Below, one piece after another: positions 16,112 through 24,126 of a stretch of DNA of 43,293 bases (its first letter is position 1; each line of letters starts with the position of its first letter). The position numbers were made by a program, and so were the translations under genes. A model generated the notes under the pieces. It saw only the letters and a list, made by a program, of their open reading frames with translations, made no database searches and was not told the origin of the DNA. Source of the stretch: Streptomyces sennicomposti (GTDB lineage: Bacteria > Actinomycetota > Actinomycetes > Streptomycetales > Streptomycetaceae); contig NZ_JAIOAB010000063.1 in assembly GCF_019890635.1 (NCBI RefSeq), forward strand, positions 1 through 43,293. Direction: 5' to 3'.

Positions 16112-17334
16112 CAGGCCACCTCCGAGCCGATCTCGCGGCCGGCGGTGACCCGCCGGTAGACCTGTTCGACGCCGTCGGCGACGCGCCGCCAGGTGAAGCG
16201 GGCCTGGACGCGTTCGCGGCCGGCGCTCCCGTAGCGGCGGCGGGTGCGCTCGCTGCCGAGCAGCTCGCGCACGGCGGCGGCGATCGCGGCGGGGTCGCCC
16301 TCGGGCACGAGCCGTCCGGTGCGGCCGTCGGCGACCGAGTCGCGGTGCCCGCCCACGTCGGTGGCGACCACCGGCACGCCGCACGCCATCGCCTCCAGCG
16401 GCACGATGCCGAACGGTTCGTAGGTCGGGGTGCACAGCACCAGGTCGGCGCTGCGCATGAGGGCGGGCATCCGGGCCGGGTCGACCGCGCCGAGGAGCCG
16501 CACCCGGTCGCCGACGCCCTCCGCTGCGGCCAGCTTCAGCAGCCGCTCGGCCTCGGGCTCGGTGTGCAGGTCGGCGGCGGGCGGGCCGCCGGCGACGAGG
16601 AGTTCGGTGTGCGGGACCCGGGCCAGGGCGCGGATCGCCTGGTCGTAGCCCTTGCGGCGGACCAGCCGGCCGCAGGACAGCAGCCGGTGGCGCTGCTCGC
16701 GGGCGGGCGCGGGCGCGGTGGCGGGGTCGGCGCCGGGGTGGAAGTGGGCGGCGTCCACGCCGCAGGGCACCACGGAGACCCGGCTGGGCGAGATGCCCAT
16801 GTCGGCGAGTTCGTGGACCTCGTCGGTGCAGGTGGCCAGGACCCGTTCGCAGCTGCGGCCGATCTGCCGCTCGATGCCGACGCGTTCGCGCGGGCTGGTG
16901 TCCTCGCGGCCCTGGTGGCGGCGCTTGACGGTGCCGAGGGCGTGGTACGTCTGCACGACCGGGAGGCCGTACGGCCCCGCGCCGAGCAGCGAGGCCATGC
17001 CGGACATCCAGAAGTGGGCGTGCACGACGTCGGGCCGTTCGTGCCGCCAGGCCCGGGCGAGATGCGCGCCGAAGGCGGGCATGTGCGCGAACATCTCGTC
17101 CTTGGGGATGACGTCGGGCGGCCCGGCCGGCACGTGCTCGACGACGGCGCCGCCGGGCAGCGGCACCCGGTCGGGCAACTCGGCCGAGTCCCGGCGGGTG
17201 TAGACGGTGACGTCGTGTCCGCGGCGCGCCAACTCCTCGGTGAGGCGGGCGACGTAGACGTTCTGGCCACCGGCGTCGACCCCGCCGAGCGCGGCGAGCG
17301 GGCTCGCGTGCTCGGACACCATGGCGATCCTCAT
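16111..17334 (-). CDS. Family 4 glycosyltransferase
   Basis: 407-residue GT-B enzyme. The N-terminal domain has the MRIAMVSEHASPLAALGGVDAGGQNVYVARL loop and HAHFWMSG. The C-terminal donor domain has SCGRLVRRKGYDQAIRAL, LLVAGGP and the EX7E region CTPTYEPFGIVPLEAMACGVPVVAT. The N-terminal signature resembles the sucrose-phosphate-synthase/MshA-like branch of GT4, but the donor sugar is not predictable. The ATG at 17334 overlaps the upstream stop as ATGA and has AAGGAGG upstream. Cytoplasmic or membrane-associated. Confidence 0.92.
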   Translation of the reverse strand: MRIAMVSEHASPLAALGGVDAGGQNVYVARLTEELARRGHDVTVYTRRDSAELPDRVPLPGGAVVEHVPAGPPDVIPKDEMFAHMPAFGAHLARAWRHERPDVVHAHFWMSGMASLLGAGPYGLPVVQTYHALGTVKRRHQGREDTSPRERVGIERQIGRSCERVLATCTDEVHELADMGISPSRVSVVPCGVDAAHFHPGADPATAPAPAREQRHRLLSCGRLVRRKGYDQAIRALARVPHTELLVAGGPPAADLHTEPEAERLLKLAAAEGVGDRVRLLGAVDPARMPALMRSADLVLCTPTYEPFGIVPLEAMACGVPVVATDVGGHRDSVADGRTGRLVPEGDPAAIAAAVRELLGSERTRRRYGSAGRERVQARFTWRRVADGVEQVYRRVTAGREIGSEVA

Positions 17335-18284
17335 CGGGTGACCTCCTTCAGCAGCCGCTCCCAGTCGTCCAGGAAGCGGGTCAGCCCGTAGCGGGCGAGC
17401 GCGGCGGCGCGCGCCGCCTCGCCGACGGTGCGGGCGTACAGCGGGTCGGCGACGAAGTCCCGTACGGCGTCGGCGAGTACGTCGATGCGGTTGGACACCA
17501 CCCCGGCGCCCGGCGGCACCGCCTCGGTGACCTCGGTGGTGGCGAGGGCGACCACGGGCATGCCGAGGTGCATCGCCTCCAGCAGGGACAGACCGAGGGA
17601 GGTCCAGCGGACCGGGTGGAGGTAGAGGCGGCGCCGGGCCATCTCGAAGTGCAGGTCCTTCTGCACGAGTTCGTGGCTGCGGCAGCGCTCGGGCGGCAGT
17701 CCGACGTGCTCGGCGAGGCCCTCGGTGCGCATGCCGAACACGTCCAGCGGGGCGGCCCGCGCGAACTGCGGCAGCAGGTCGGTGCCGGTCGTGCGGCCGC
17801 GCCTGACGGGCTCGTTGACGACGACGGCGGCGTGCGGCAGCTCGCCGGTCCAGCGCGTGCCGGGGTCCACGATGCCGTGCTCGATCACGGCGGTGTCCGC
17901 GCTCCCGGCGTCCCACATCAGGCGGTTGAAGTGGGTGACGTGCACGAGCGGGATGCCGGCGGGCAGGTCGGCCACCGGGTGGCGGGTGTCGGGCACGTCG
18001 CCGTCGGGGGCGTTGTGCTCCAGGTACACCATGGGCGGGGTGCGGCCGAGCCAGCGCCGGACGAGGTCGTACTCGTGCGGGCGTTGCAGCACGACCAGGT
18101 CGATGTCGGCCTCGCGCAGCCGCTCCGGCGGGAGTTCGACCACCGAGTCGGGCCAGTCGAAGGTGCGGGCGCGGCCGAGGCCGTCGGGCCCGCGGTCGGG
18201 GGTGACGGGGACGACGTAGGTGTGCGGGCCCTGGACGAACGCGGTCGTCCAGGAGCCGTGCACGTGCCAGATGAGGATCCTCAC
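17331..18284 (-). CDS. Glycosyltransferase (GT-B, GT1/GT4-like)
   Basis: 317-residue protein with a GT-B-like C-terminal half: LYLHPVRWTSLGLSLLEAMHLGMPVVALATTEVTEAVPPGAGV resembles the donor-binding segment of family 4 enzymes. The N-terminal half (RILIWHVHGSWTTAFVQGPHTYVVPV) is typical of a group found in actinomycete surface-glycan clusters. GTG at 18284 overlaps the preceding stop as GTGA. Reaction unknown. The place within the heptose operon implies a part in the same glycan. Confidence 0.83.
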   Translation of the reverse strand: MRILIWHVHGSWTTAFVQGPHTYVVPVTPDRGPDGLGRARTFDWPDSVVELPPERLREADIDLVVLQRPHEYDLVRRWLGRTPPMVYLEHNAPDGDVPDTRHPVADLPAGIPLVHVTHFNRLMWDAGSADTAVIEHGIVDPGTRWTGELPHAAVVVNEPVRRGRTTGTDLLPQFARAAPLDVFGMRTEGLAEHVGLPPERCRSHELVQKDLHFEMARRRLYLHPVRWTSLGLSLLEAMHLGMPVVALATTEVTEAVPPGAGVVSNRIDVLADAVRDFVADPLYARTVGEAARAAALARYGLTRFLDDWERLLKEVTR

Positions 18285-19267
18285 GCCTGCATCACCTTCT
18301 CCACTGCGGCGCGCACGTCGTGCGCGGTCACCGACTCCAGGCAGGGGTGGCCGGGCACCGGGCAGGTGCGGGCGCGGCTGCCGGCGCACGGCGCGTCCTG
18401 GTCGCCGAGCAGCACGTACGGGACGCCCCAGGGGCGCCAGCGTTCGGCCGGGACGACCGGCGCGAACAGCGAGACGACGGGGGCGCCGACGGCGGCGGCC
18501 AGGTGGGCGGGGCCGGTGTTGCCGGTGACGACCGCGCGGGCGGCGGCGAGCACGCCGGACAGTTCGGGGGCCTCGGTGCGCCCGCCGAGGTCGAGGGCGA
18601 CGGACCCGGCGACGTGCGCGGTGAGGTCCTTCTCGCCGCTGCCGCCGGTGACGACGACGCGGTGTCCGGCGGCGGTGAGTTCGCGTACGGCCTGCGCGCA
18701 GCGCTCGGCGCTCCAGGCGCGGGCGGGGACGCTGGCGCCCGGGTGCAGCACGACGTAGGGGCCGGGGCCGGTCAGTTCGGTGGTGTCGGGCGGCGGCAGC
18801 ACGGCGAGGCGGCCGTCGTCGGGGCAGGGGAAGCCCGCGGCCTCGGCGAGGTCGAGGGCGGCCTGGGCCTCGTGGGCGTGGGGGGCCCGCCGGTGGCGTA
18901 CGTCGAGCAGGGAGCCGGGGTAGTCGACGCTGTCCGCGGCGATGCGCCGGACGCCGGCCAGGCGCAGCAGCAGGGCGGTGGGCAGCGGGGACTGGTGGAA
19001 GGAGGTGAGGACGAGCGCGGTGTCGGCGTCCACGCGGTCGAGGAGGCGTTCGATGTCGGCGCGGTCGACGGGCGGCGGCTCGAACCCGGCCCAGGGCGCG
19101 TCCCAGACGACGATCTCGTCCACGCCGGGCAGCAGCCGCGCGGCCGGTTCGCCGCGCGGTCCGCACAGCAGGGTGACGTGGTCGGCGCGGGCGGCGACGG
19201 CACGGACGGCGGGCCCGGCGAGGAGCACGTCGCCGAAGCTGTCGAGGCGGCTGACCAGGGCCTTCAT
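18281..19267 (-). CDS. Family 9 glycosyltransferase (heptosyltransferase-like)
   Basis: 328-residue GT9 enzyme with MKALVSRLDSFGDVLLAGPAVRAV at the start, VVLHPGASVPARAWSAE in the middle, and VTGNTGPAHLAAAVGAPVVSLFAPVVPAERW near residue 240. The C terminus contains a short Cys-containing segment (CAGSRARTCPVPGHPCLESV), as in other GT9 proteins. It probably transfers heptose from the nucleotide made by HldE. ATG at 19267 has GGAGG upstream and overlaps the gmhB stop (ATGA). It differs from the GT9 at 12420-14063 in lacking any N-terminal extension, so the operon has two distinct heptosyltransferase-like enzymes. Confidence 0.92.
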   Translation of the reverse strand: MKALVSRLDSFGDVLLAGPAVRAVAARADHVTLLCGPRGEPAARLLPGVDEIVVWDAPWAGFEPPPVDRADIERLLDRVDADTALVLTSFHQSPLPTALLLRLAGVRRIAADSVDYPGSLLDVRHRRAPHAHEAQAALDLAEAAGFPCPDDGRLAVLPPPDTTELTGPGPYVVLHPGASVPARAWSAERCAQAVRELTAAGHRVVVTGGSGEKDLTAHVAGSVALDLGGRTEAPELSGVLAAARAVVTGNTGPAHLAAAVGAPVVSLFAPVVPAERWRPWGVPYVLLGDQDAPCAGSRARTCPVPGHPCLESVTAHDVRAAVEKVMQA

Positions 19268-19965
19268 CGGGGCCTCCGACGGTCGTCGGGGATCGACGGC
19301 TCCACCGGGCGGTGCGTGCGGGGCGCGGTCCGGACCGCGCCGTCCCGCGGGTCCTCGGCGGTGGCCTGCCACCAGGGGCCGTCCGTGTAGGCGGCCTCGA
19401 TGGGGCGTTCGTCGGCCAGGATGCGGCCCCAGGGCGGGCCGGTCAGGACCGCGCGGACGGCCGTCAGCAGGTTCGGGGCGACATGGGCGGCGGCGGTGAT
19501 CTCCTCGGTGCGGGTGACCGGCGTGGGCACGAGGACGCCGTGCGCGCCTGCGGCGCGGGCGGCCGCCAGGTCGGAGCCGATGTCGCCGATCACGACGACC
19601 TCCTCGGGCCGCACCCGCAGCCGGGACGCCGCCGACAGCACCATGCCGGGCCGGGGCTTGCGGCACGCGCAGCCGTCGCCGGGGCCGTGCGGGCACACCG
19701 CCCACACGTCGAACGGGCCGAGCAGCACCTCGACGCGTTCGTTGACGCGGCGCACGTCGGCGGTGGAGAGCAGCCCTCGCGCCACGCCCGACTGGTTGGT
19801 GATCACGCCGACGCCGATCCCGTGCGCGCGCAGCAGCGCCACGGCCTGGCGGGCGCCGTCGACGGGGCGGACCCGCTCGGGGTCGCCGTTGTAGGGGACG
19901 TCCTCGACGAGCGTGCCGTCGCGGTCGAACAGCACGGCCTTCACCCGGCCGGTGGACGCGGTCAC
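19264..19965 (-). CDS. gmhB: D-glycero-heptose 1,7-bisphosphate 7-phosphatase (HAD-IIIA)
   Basis: 233-residue HAD phosphatase. The nucleophile motif FDRDGTLVED gives Asp14 and Asp16, VITNQSGVARG is motif II, and VVIGDIGSDLAAARAAG is motif IV. A zinc-loop pattern CPHGPGDGCACRKPRPG, diagnostic for GmhB-type enzymes, lies between. The enzyme removes the 7-phosphate between the two HldE reactions. Compared with typical GmhB of about 190 residues, there is an extra hydrophilic C-terminal tail of about 45 residues. GTG at 19965 overlaps the preceding stop (GTGA). Confidence 0.92.
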   Translation of the reverse strand: MTASTGRVKAVLFDRDGTLVEDVPYNGDPERVRPVDGARQAVALLRAHGIGVGVITNQSGVARGLLSTADVRRVNERVEVLLGPFDVWAVCPHGPGDGCACRKPRPGMVLSAASRLRVRPEEVVVIGDIGSDLAAARAAGAHGVLVPTPVTRTEEITAAAHVAPNLLTAVRAVLTGPPWGRILADERPIEAAYTDGPWWQATAEDPRDGAVRTAPRTHRPVEPSIPDDRRRPR

Positions 19966-21023
19966 CGGGCCACCTCCTGCCAGGCGGGGGCCGCCCGGTG
20001 GCGCCACAGTCCGCTCAGCCAGTGCCAGGTGGCGGCGGGCGGGATGAGGACGCTGGTGACGGCCATGGTGGTGATCTCGTCGCGGGTGCGCGGCCCGGGC
20101 GCGATCCGCGTCCAGGCGAACTCGGCGGTGCCGGCCGCCCAGCCGAGCGCGGCGACGGCGGCGGCCCGGCGGCGGCCGGCCGCGGCGAGGGCGCAGGCGG
20201 CGACACCGGCGGCGGTGACGGCGAGGTGGGAGCGGATGCGGCCGCGCGGGGCGACCGCCTTGTGCCACCAGCCGGGGCCGTGCAGCCGCAGCATGAGCGC
20301 GTCGTCGGCGTTGCCGCGCTGCGCGCGCAGCGACACCCAGCGGTCGGCGGGCCGTACCGGGTGCCGGGTGGTGCGGCGGCCCTGGCGGATGCGCCAGCCG
20401 GCGTCCAGGACGCGCAGCGCCAGGTCGGCGTCCTCGCGGAAGGCGCGGGTGAAGCGTTCGTCGAACCCGGCGACCTGTTCGAGGGCGTCGGTGCGGTAGG
20501 CCATGTCGGCGGTGATCCAGCGCGCCTGCGCGAGCCCGGCGGTGCCCCGCTCCCAGTCGGTGGGGCGGCGCTCGCCCGGCAGCGGCACGGCGATGACGCC
20601 CTGGACGGCGCCGGTGTCGGTACCGGCCTCGGACAGGTCCTGCGTGAGCTGCTCGCACCAGTGCGGGCCGACCTGCACGTCGTCGTCCAGGAAGGCCACC
20701 CAGGGCGTGGTGACGGCGCGCAGCCCGGTGTTGCGGGCGGCGGCGGGGCCCCGGCCGCCGCTGGTGAGGACGGCGGTCCGGGCGCGCAGATCGCCCAGCA
20801 CGGTCAACGGGTGCTCCAGCGCGTCCGGTTCGGGGTCGGGCCGGTCGTCCACGAGGACGATCTCCTCGGGCCGGGGCCCGTGTGCGGCGGCCAGCGCGGC
20901 CAGGCAGTCGGCCAGCGTGTCCCGGGCGAGCGTGGGGATCACGACGGCGTAGGCGGGGGCGCCGGGGCGTGCCCGGTCGGTGCGGCCGGTCCCGGCGGGG
21001 CGGCCCTCGTCGGTGCGGTTCAT
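19962..21023 (-). CDS. Family 2 glycosyltransferase with C-terminal hydrophobic region
   Basis: 353-residue GT2 enzyme. YAVVIPTLARDTLADCL, IVLVDDRPDP and FLDDDVQVGPHW (metal-binding motif) mark the GT-A fold, and RAFREDADLALRVLDAGWRI marks the catalytic and acceptor region. Residues about 255-310 include Ala-rich hydrophobic stretches that could anchor it to the membrane. The ATG at 21023 has GGAGGG 7 bases upstream and overlaps the carbamoyltransferase stop (ATGA). Second gene of the operon. Confidence 0.9.
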   Translation of the reverse strand: MNRTDEGRPAGTGRTDRARPGAPAYAVVIPTLARDTLADCLAALAAAHGPRPEEIVLVDDRPDPEPDALEHPLTVLGDLRARTAVLTSGGRGPAAARNTGLRAVTTPWVAFLDDDVQVGPHWCEQLTQDLSEAGTDTGAVQGVIAVPLPGERRPTDWERGTAGLAQARWITADMAYRTDALEQVAGFDERFTRAFREDADLALRVLDAGWRIRQGRRTTRHPVRPADRWVSLRAQRGNADDALMLRLHGPGWWHKAVAPRGRIRSHLAVTAAGVAACALAAAGRRRAAAVAALGWAAGTAEFAWTRIAPGPRTRDEITTMAVTSVLIPPAATWHWLSGLWRHRAAPAWQEVAR

Positions 21024-22657
21024 GCGTAGGCCCTCCCCCGGCGCACCGCGTAGGGGCCGATGGCGAGCAGGTCCACGGGCGCGGAGCCGAAGCACTCCAG
21101 TGCGTCGCGCGGGTCGTCCACCATGGGCCGGCCGGCGGTGTTGAGGCTGGTGTTGACGACGACGGGCAGGCCGGTGCGCCGCTCGAAGCCGCGCAGCATG
21201 CGGGCGACCAGGGGCTCCCGGCGCTCGTCCACGGTCTGGATGCGGGCGGTGCCGTCCACGTGCACCACGGCCGGGATGCGCTCGCGCCAGTCGGGGTGCA
21301 CGTCGTGCACGAAGAGCATGTACGGGCTGGGTATCGGCCCGTGGAAGAGTTCGTGGGCGCGCTCGGCGAGCACCATGGGCGCGACCGGCCGGAACTCCTC
21401 GCGGCCCTTGACCCGGTTGAGCCGTTCCAGGTTCCCGGCGCGGCCGGGGTGGGCGAGCAGGGAGCGGTGGCCGAGGGCGCGCGGGCCGTACTCGCTGCGG
21501 CCCTGGAACCAGGCGACGACGCCGTCGCGGGCCAGTTCCTCGGCGACCGCCTCGGCGATGTCGTCGGGCCGCTCGTAGGGTACGGCGGCCTCCTGGAGCC
21601 AGTGCCGCAGCTCCTCGTCGCTCCAGCCGCGCCCGAGGTCGGCGCCGGTCATCGGCTCGAGTACGGCGCCCTCGCCGGCCGCCAGGTAGAGGGCGCCGCC
21701 GAGGGCGGTGCCGGCGTCGCCCGCGGCGGGCTGCACCCATACGTGCCGGTACGGTCCCTGCGCGGCGATCCTGGAGTTGGCGACGCAGTTGAGGGCGACG
21801 CCGCCGGCCATCGCGAGGGCGTCGCCGCCGGCCTCGCGGTGCAGCCAGTGCGCGAGGTCGAGCAGGACCTCCTCCAGCGCGGCCTGGCAGCTCGCCGCCA
21901 GGTCGGCGTGGTCGCGGGTCCAGGGCTCGTCCTTGCCGCGGGGCGGTGCGAAGGCGGTCCAGTCGACGCCGTGGGCGCGGAAGCCGCCGTCCCCGGTGGC
22001 GTGGACGTGCTCGCGCAGCCGGTCCAGGAAGCGGGGCGTGCCGTAGGAGGCGAGCGCCATCACCTTGTACTCGTCGCTGCTGCGCAGGAAGCCGAGGTGC
22101 TCGGTGAGTTCCTCGTAGACCAGGCCCAGGGAGTCGGGCAGCGCCTGCGCGGCGAGGGTGTCGAGCTTGCCGTCGTGGAAGCGGCCAGCGAGGTGGGAGG
22201 CGGCCTCGCCGCGGCCGTCCAGGACGAGGACGGCGCTGTCGGGGTGCGGGGAGGCGGGGCCGGCGGAGGCGGCGTGCGCGATGTGGTGCGGGACGAAGAC
22301 GACCTTCGCCGGGTCGAGTCCGGGCAGCGCCTCGGCCAGGAACTCGGGGGCGCGGCGGGCGTACTCCAGGCGCAGCGGGTCCCACGGGTCGAACAGGCCC
22401 AGGTCGGCGGCGGGCCGGGCCAGGGCCGGGTCGAAGGAGTAGGTGACGGCGTCCAGGTCCTCGGGGCGCAGGCCCGCGTGTTCCAGGCACCAGCGGGCGG
22501 AGAGTTCCGGCAGCTCCCAGGCGGAGAACGGCACCGGGCGCTTGCCGTGCTTGCGGCGGCTGAAGCGCTCCTCCTCGCCGGCCGCGACCGTCCTGCCGTC
22601 CACGACCAGCGCGGCGGCCGGGTCGTGGAACAGGGCGTTGATACCAAGGATGCGCAT
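21020..22657 (-). CDS. Carbamoyltransferase (NodU/CmcH family), first gene of the glycan operon
   Basis: 545-residue O-carbamoyltransferase-like protein. The family hallmarks are the start MRILGINALFHDPAAALVVDG, EEERFSRRKH, FVPHHIAHAASA, LAMAGGVALNCVANS, the QGRSEYGPRALGHRSLLA region and VVNTSLNTAGRPMVDDP. The N-terminal Kae1-like domain binds carbamoyl-adenylate, and the C-terminal domain forms the adenylate from carbamoyl phosphate and ATP. Relatives decorate Nod factors, cephamycin and glycosylated antibiotics. Here the substrate is probably a sugar of the heptose glycan. ATG at 22657 has GGAG 9 bases upstream. As the first gene, it follows a 327-base region that should hold the operon promoter. 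Confidence 0.93.
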   Translation of the reverse strand: MRILGINALFHDPAAALVVDGRTVAAGEEERFSRRKHGKRPVPFSAWELPELSARWCLEHAGLRPEDLDAVTYSFDPALARPAADLGLFDPWDPLRLEYARRAPEFLAEALPGLDPAKVVFVPHHIAHAASAGPASPHPDSAVLVLDGRGEAASHLAGRFHDGKLDTLAAQALPDSLGLVYEELTEHLGFLRSSDEYKVMALASYGTPRFLDRLREHVHATGDGGFRAHGVDWTAFAPPRGKDEPWTRDHADLAASCQAALEEVLLDLAHWLHREAGGDALAMAGGVALNCVANSRIAAQGPYRHVWVQPAAGDAGTALGGALYLAAGEGAVLEPMTGADLGRGWSDEELRHWLQEAAVPYERPDDIAEAVAEELARDGVVAWFQGRSEYGPRALGHRSLLAHPGRAGNLERLNRVKGREEFRPVAPMVLAERAHELFHGPIPSPYMLFVHDVHPDWRERIPAVVHVDGTARIQTVDERREPLVARMLRGFERRTGLPVVVNTSLNTAGRPMVDDPRDALECFGSAPVDLLAIGPYAVRRGRAYA

Positions 22658-22984
22658 GGGGGGTGACTCCGTCCCGTTCGGCGATGGTTCGGCGTAGGGG
22701 GACCGTCGGCACTTCGGGCTTCTGGGTGCCGCGCTGCGGCTGTCTCAAACACATGAAGCCAACTGGCCGGGGTCGGAGGGATTTCGCCCCGCCATGTCAG
22801 GATTTGGTGACGCAAAGTGACCCGTGCTGGTCAGGGGGGCGCAGTACGGTTCAGGACACCGCGGTCTACTGTCCGGCGGCCGTGCGGGGCGGCCCTTCGA
22901 GTTGCCGTCGCGCGAAGGGCGGTGGGGACGCGAAAGCGCCGGTCACCGGGGGCCCGGGTGACCGGCGTCGGGTCGTGGGCGCGG
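22658..22984. other. Intergenic region upstream of the glycan operon
   Basis: This 327-base stretch lies between the SDR gene and the carbamoyltransferase gene, both on the minus strand. The part next to the carbamoyltransferase (about 22700-22830) is less G+C-rich than its surroundings and is the likely promoter region, but no clear -35/-10 pair is visible. A perfect 7-bp hairpin CCCTTCG/CGAAGGG lies around 22900. A strong terminator for the SDR gene occupies 22937-22967. Confidence 0.55.
22937..22967 (-). terminator. Terminator after the SDR gene
   Basis: CGCCGGTCACC (22937-22947) and GGTGACCGGCG (22957-22967) form an 11-bp perfect stem with a 9-base loop, 17 bases after the SDR stop. It separates the SDR gene from the glycan operon transcript. 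Confidence 0.8.
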
Positions 22985-23947
22985 TCAGGCCGCCGCCGCT
23001 CGGGTGAACCAGCCGATCGTGCGGGCCAGGCCCTCGGTCCAGTCCACGCGCGGCTGCCACCCGAGCGCCTCCCGGGCGAGGTGGGTGTCGGGGCGGCGCC
23101 GGCCGGGGTCGTCGACCGGGCGGTCCACGAAGCGGATGCGGGAGCGGGAGCCGGTGAGTTCCACGATCCGGCGGGCCAGCTCCAGCACGGTGATCTCGTC
23201 GCCGCCGCCGATGTTCACCGGGCCGCTCTCGCCGGAGGCCGCCAGGGCGAGGACGCCGTCGACGGTGTCGTCCACGTAGCACAGGGACCGGGTCTGGCCG
23301 CCGTCGCCGGCCACGGTGAGGGGGGCGCCGTCCAGGGCCTGGGCGATGAAGGTGGGGACGGCGCGGCCGTCGCCGAGGCGCATGCGGGGGCCGTAGGTGT
23401 TGAAGATGCGCACGATGGCGGTGTCGGTGCCGTGGACCTGGCGGTGCGCGGTGACCAGCGCCTCGGCGAAGCGCTTGGACTCGTCGTAGACGCTGCGCGG
23501 GCCGACCGGGTTGACGTTGCCCCAGTAGCTCTCGCGCTGCGGGTGCTCCAGGGGGTCGCCGTAGACCTCGGAGGTGGAGGCGAGCAGGAAGCGGGCGCCG
23601 TCGGCGCGGGCGCGCTCCAGGGCGTTGCGGGTGCCGGCGCTGCCGACCTCCAGGGTCTCCAGCGGCAGGCGGAGGTAGTCGGCGGGCGAGGCCGGGCAGG
23701 CGAAGTGGAGGACGAGGTCGAAGTCGCCGGGCAGGCCGCGCACGGCGCCGGGGTCGGTGGCGTCGGCGTGGACGAAGCGGAAGCCGCGCCGCCGTTCCAG
23801 CTCGGCGACGTTGGCGTGCGCGCCGGTGGACAGGTTGTCCAGGCAGACGACGCCGGTTCCGGCGTCGAGCAGCCGGGCGCACAGATGGGACCCCACGAAG
23901 CCGGCTCCGCCGGTCACCAGGGCCCGGCGCCAGGTGCGTCCGCTCAC
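22985..23947 (-). CDS. NAD-dependent SDR, UDP-glucuronate decarboxylase-like
   Basis: 320-residue extended short-chain dehydrogenase. The Rossmann motif ALVTGGAGFVGSHLC is at the start, HFACPASPADY follows, then STSEVYGDPLEHPQRESYWGNVNP. The catalytic YDESK is in GPRSVYDESKRFAEAL. This combination is typical of UDP-glucuronate decarboxylase (UDP-xylose synthase); dTDP-glucose 4,6-dehydratase is the near alternative. GTG at 23947 has GGGAGGAG about 6 bases upstream. It lies directly upstream of the glycan operon in the same direction but has its own terminator. It could supply a nucleotide sugar to that operon. Confidence 0.88.
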   Translation of the reverse strand: MSGRTWRRALVTGGAGFVGSHLCARLLDAGTGVVCLDNLSTGAHANVAELERRRGFRFVHADATDPGAVRGLPGDFDLVLHFACPASPADYLRLPLETLEVGSAGTRNALERARADGARFLLASTSEVYGDPLEHPQRESYWGNVNPVGPRSVYDESKRFAEALVTAHRQVHGTDTAIVRIFNTYGPRMRLGDGRAVPTFIAQALDGAPLTVAGDGGQTRSLCYVDDTVDGVLALAASGESGPVNIGGGDEITVLELARRIVELTGSRSRIRFVDRPVDDPGRRRPDTHLAREALGWQPRVDWTEGLARTIGWFTRAAAA

Positions 23948-24114
23948 GGGACTCTCCTCCCTCTCGCCTTCACTCGCGTGTCGGCGCGAGTAACCCGGCG
24001 GCGGGAGGGCACACATCGGGCCAATTCAGGCGGGATGCGCGAGTGATGGGGTCGATCAAGTGTCCGGCGGTCACTTATTCGACCCCGCTATACACTGCGT
24101 CTATACCCTCTGTA

Positions 24115-24126
24115 TATAGTCCGCGC
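24115..24126 (+). promoter_or_regulatory. -10 element placed for a leaderless transcript
   Basis: TATAGT at 24115-24120 is followed by six bases and then the ATG at 24127, the spacing expected when transcription begins at the start codon. No Shine-Dalgarno sequence precedes this ATG. Two further TATA-like hexamers (CTATAC at 24088 and 24101) make the stretch unusually A+T-rich for this window. No clear -35 is seen. Confidence 0.5.
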
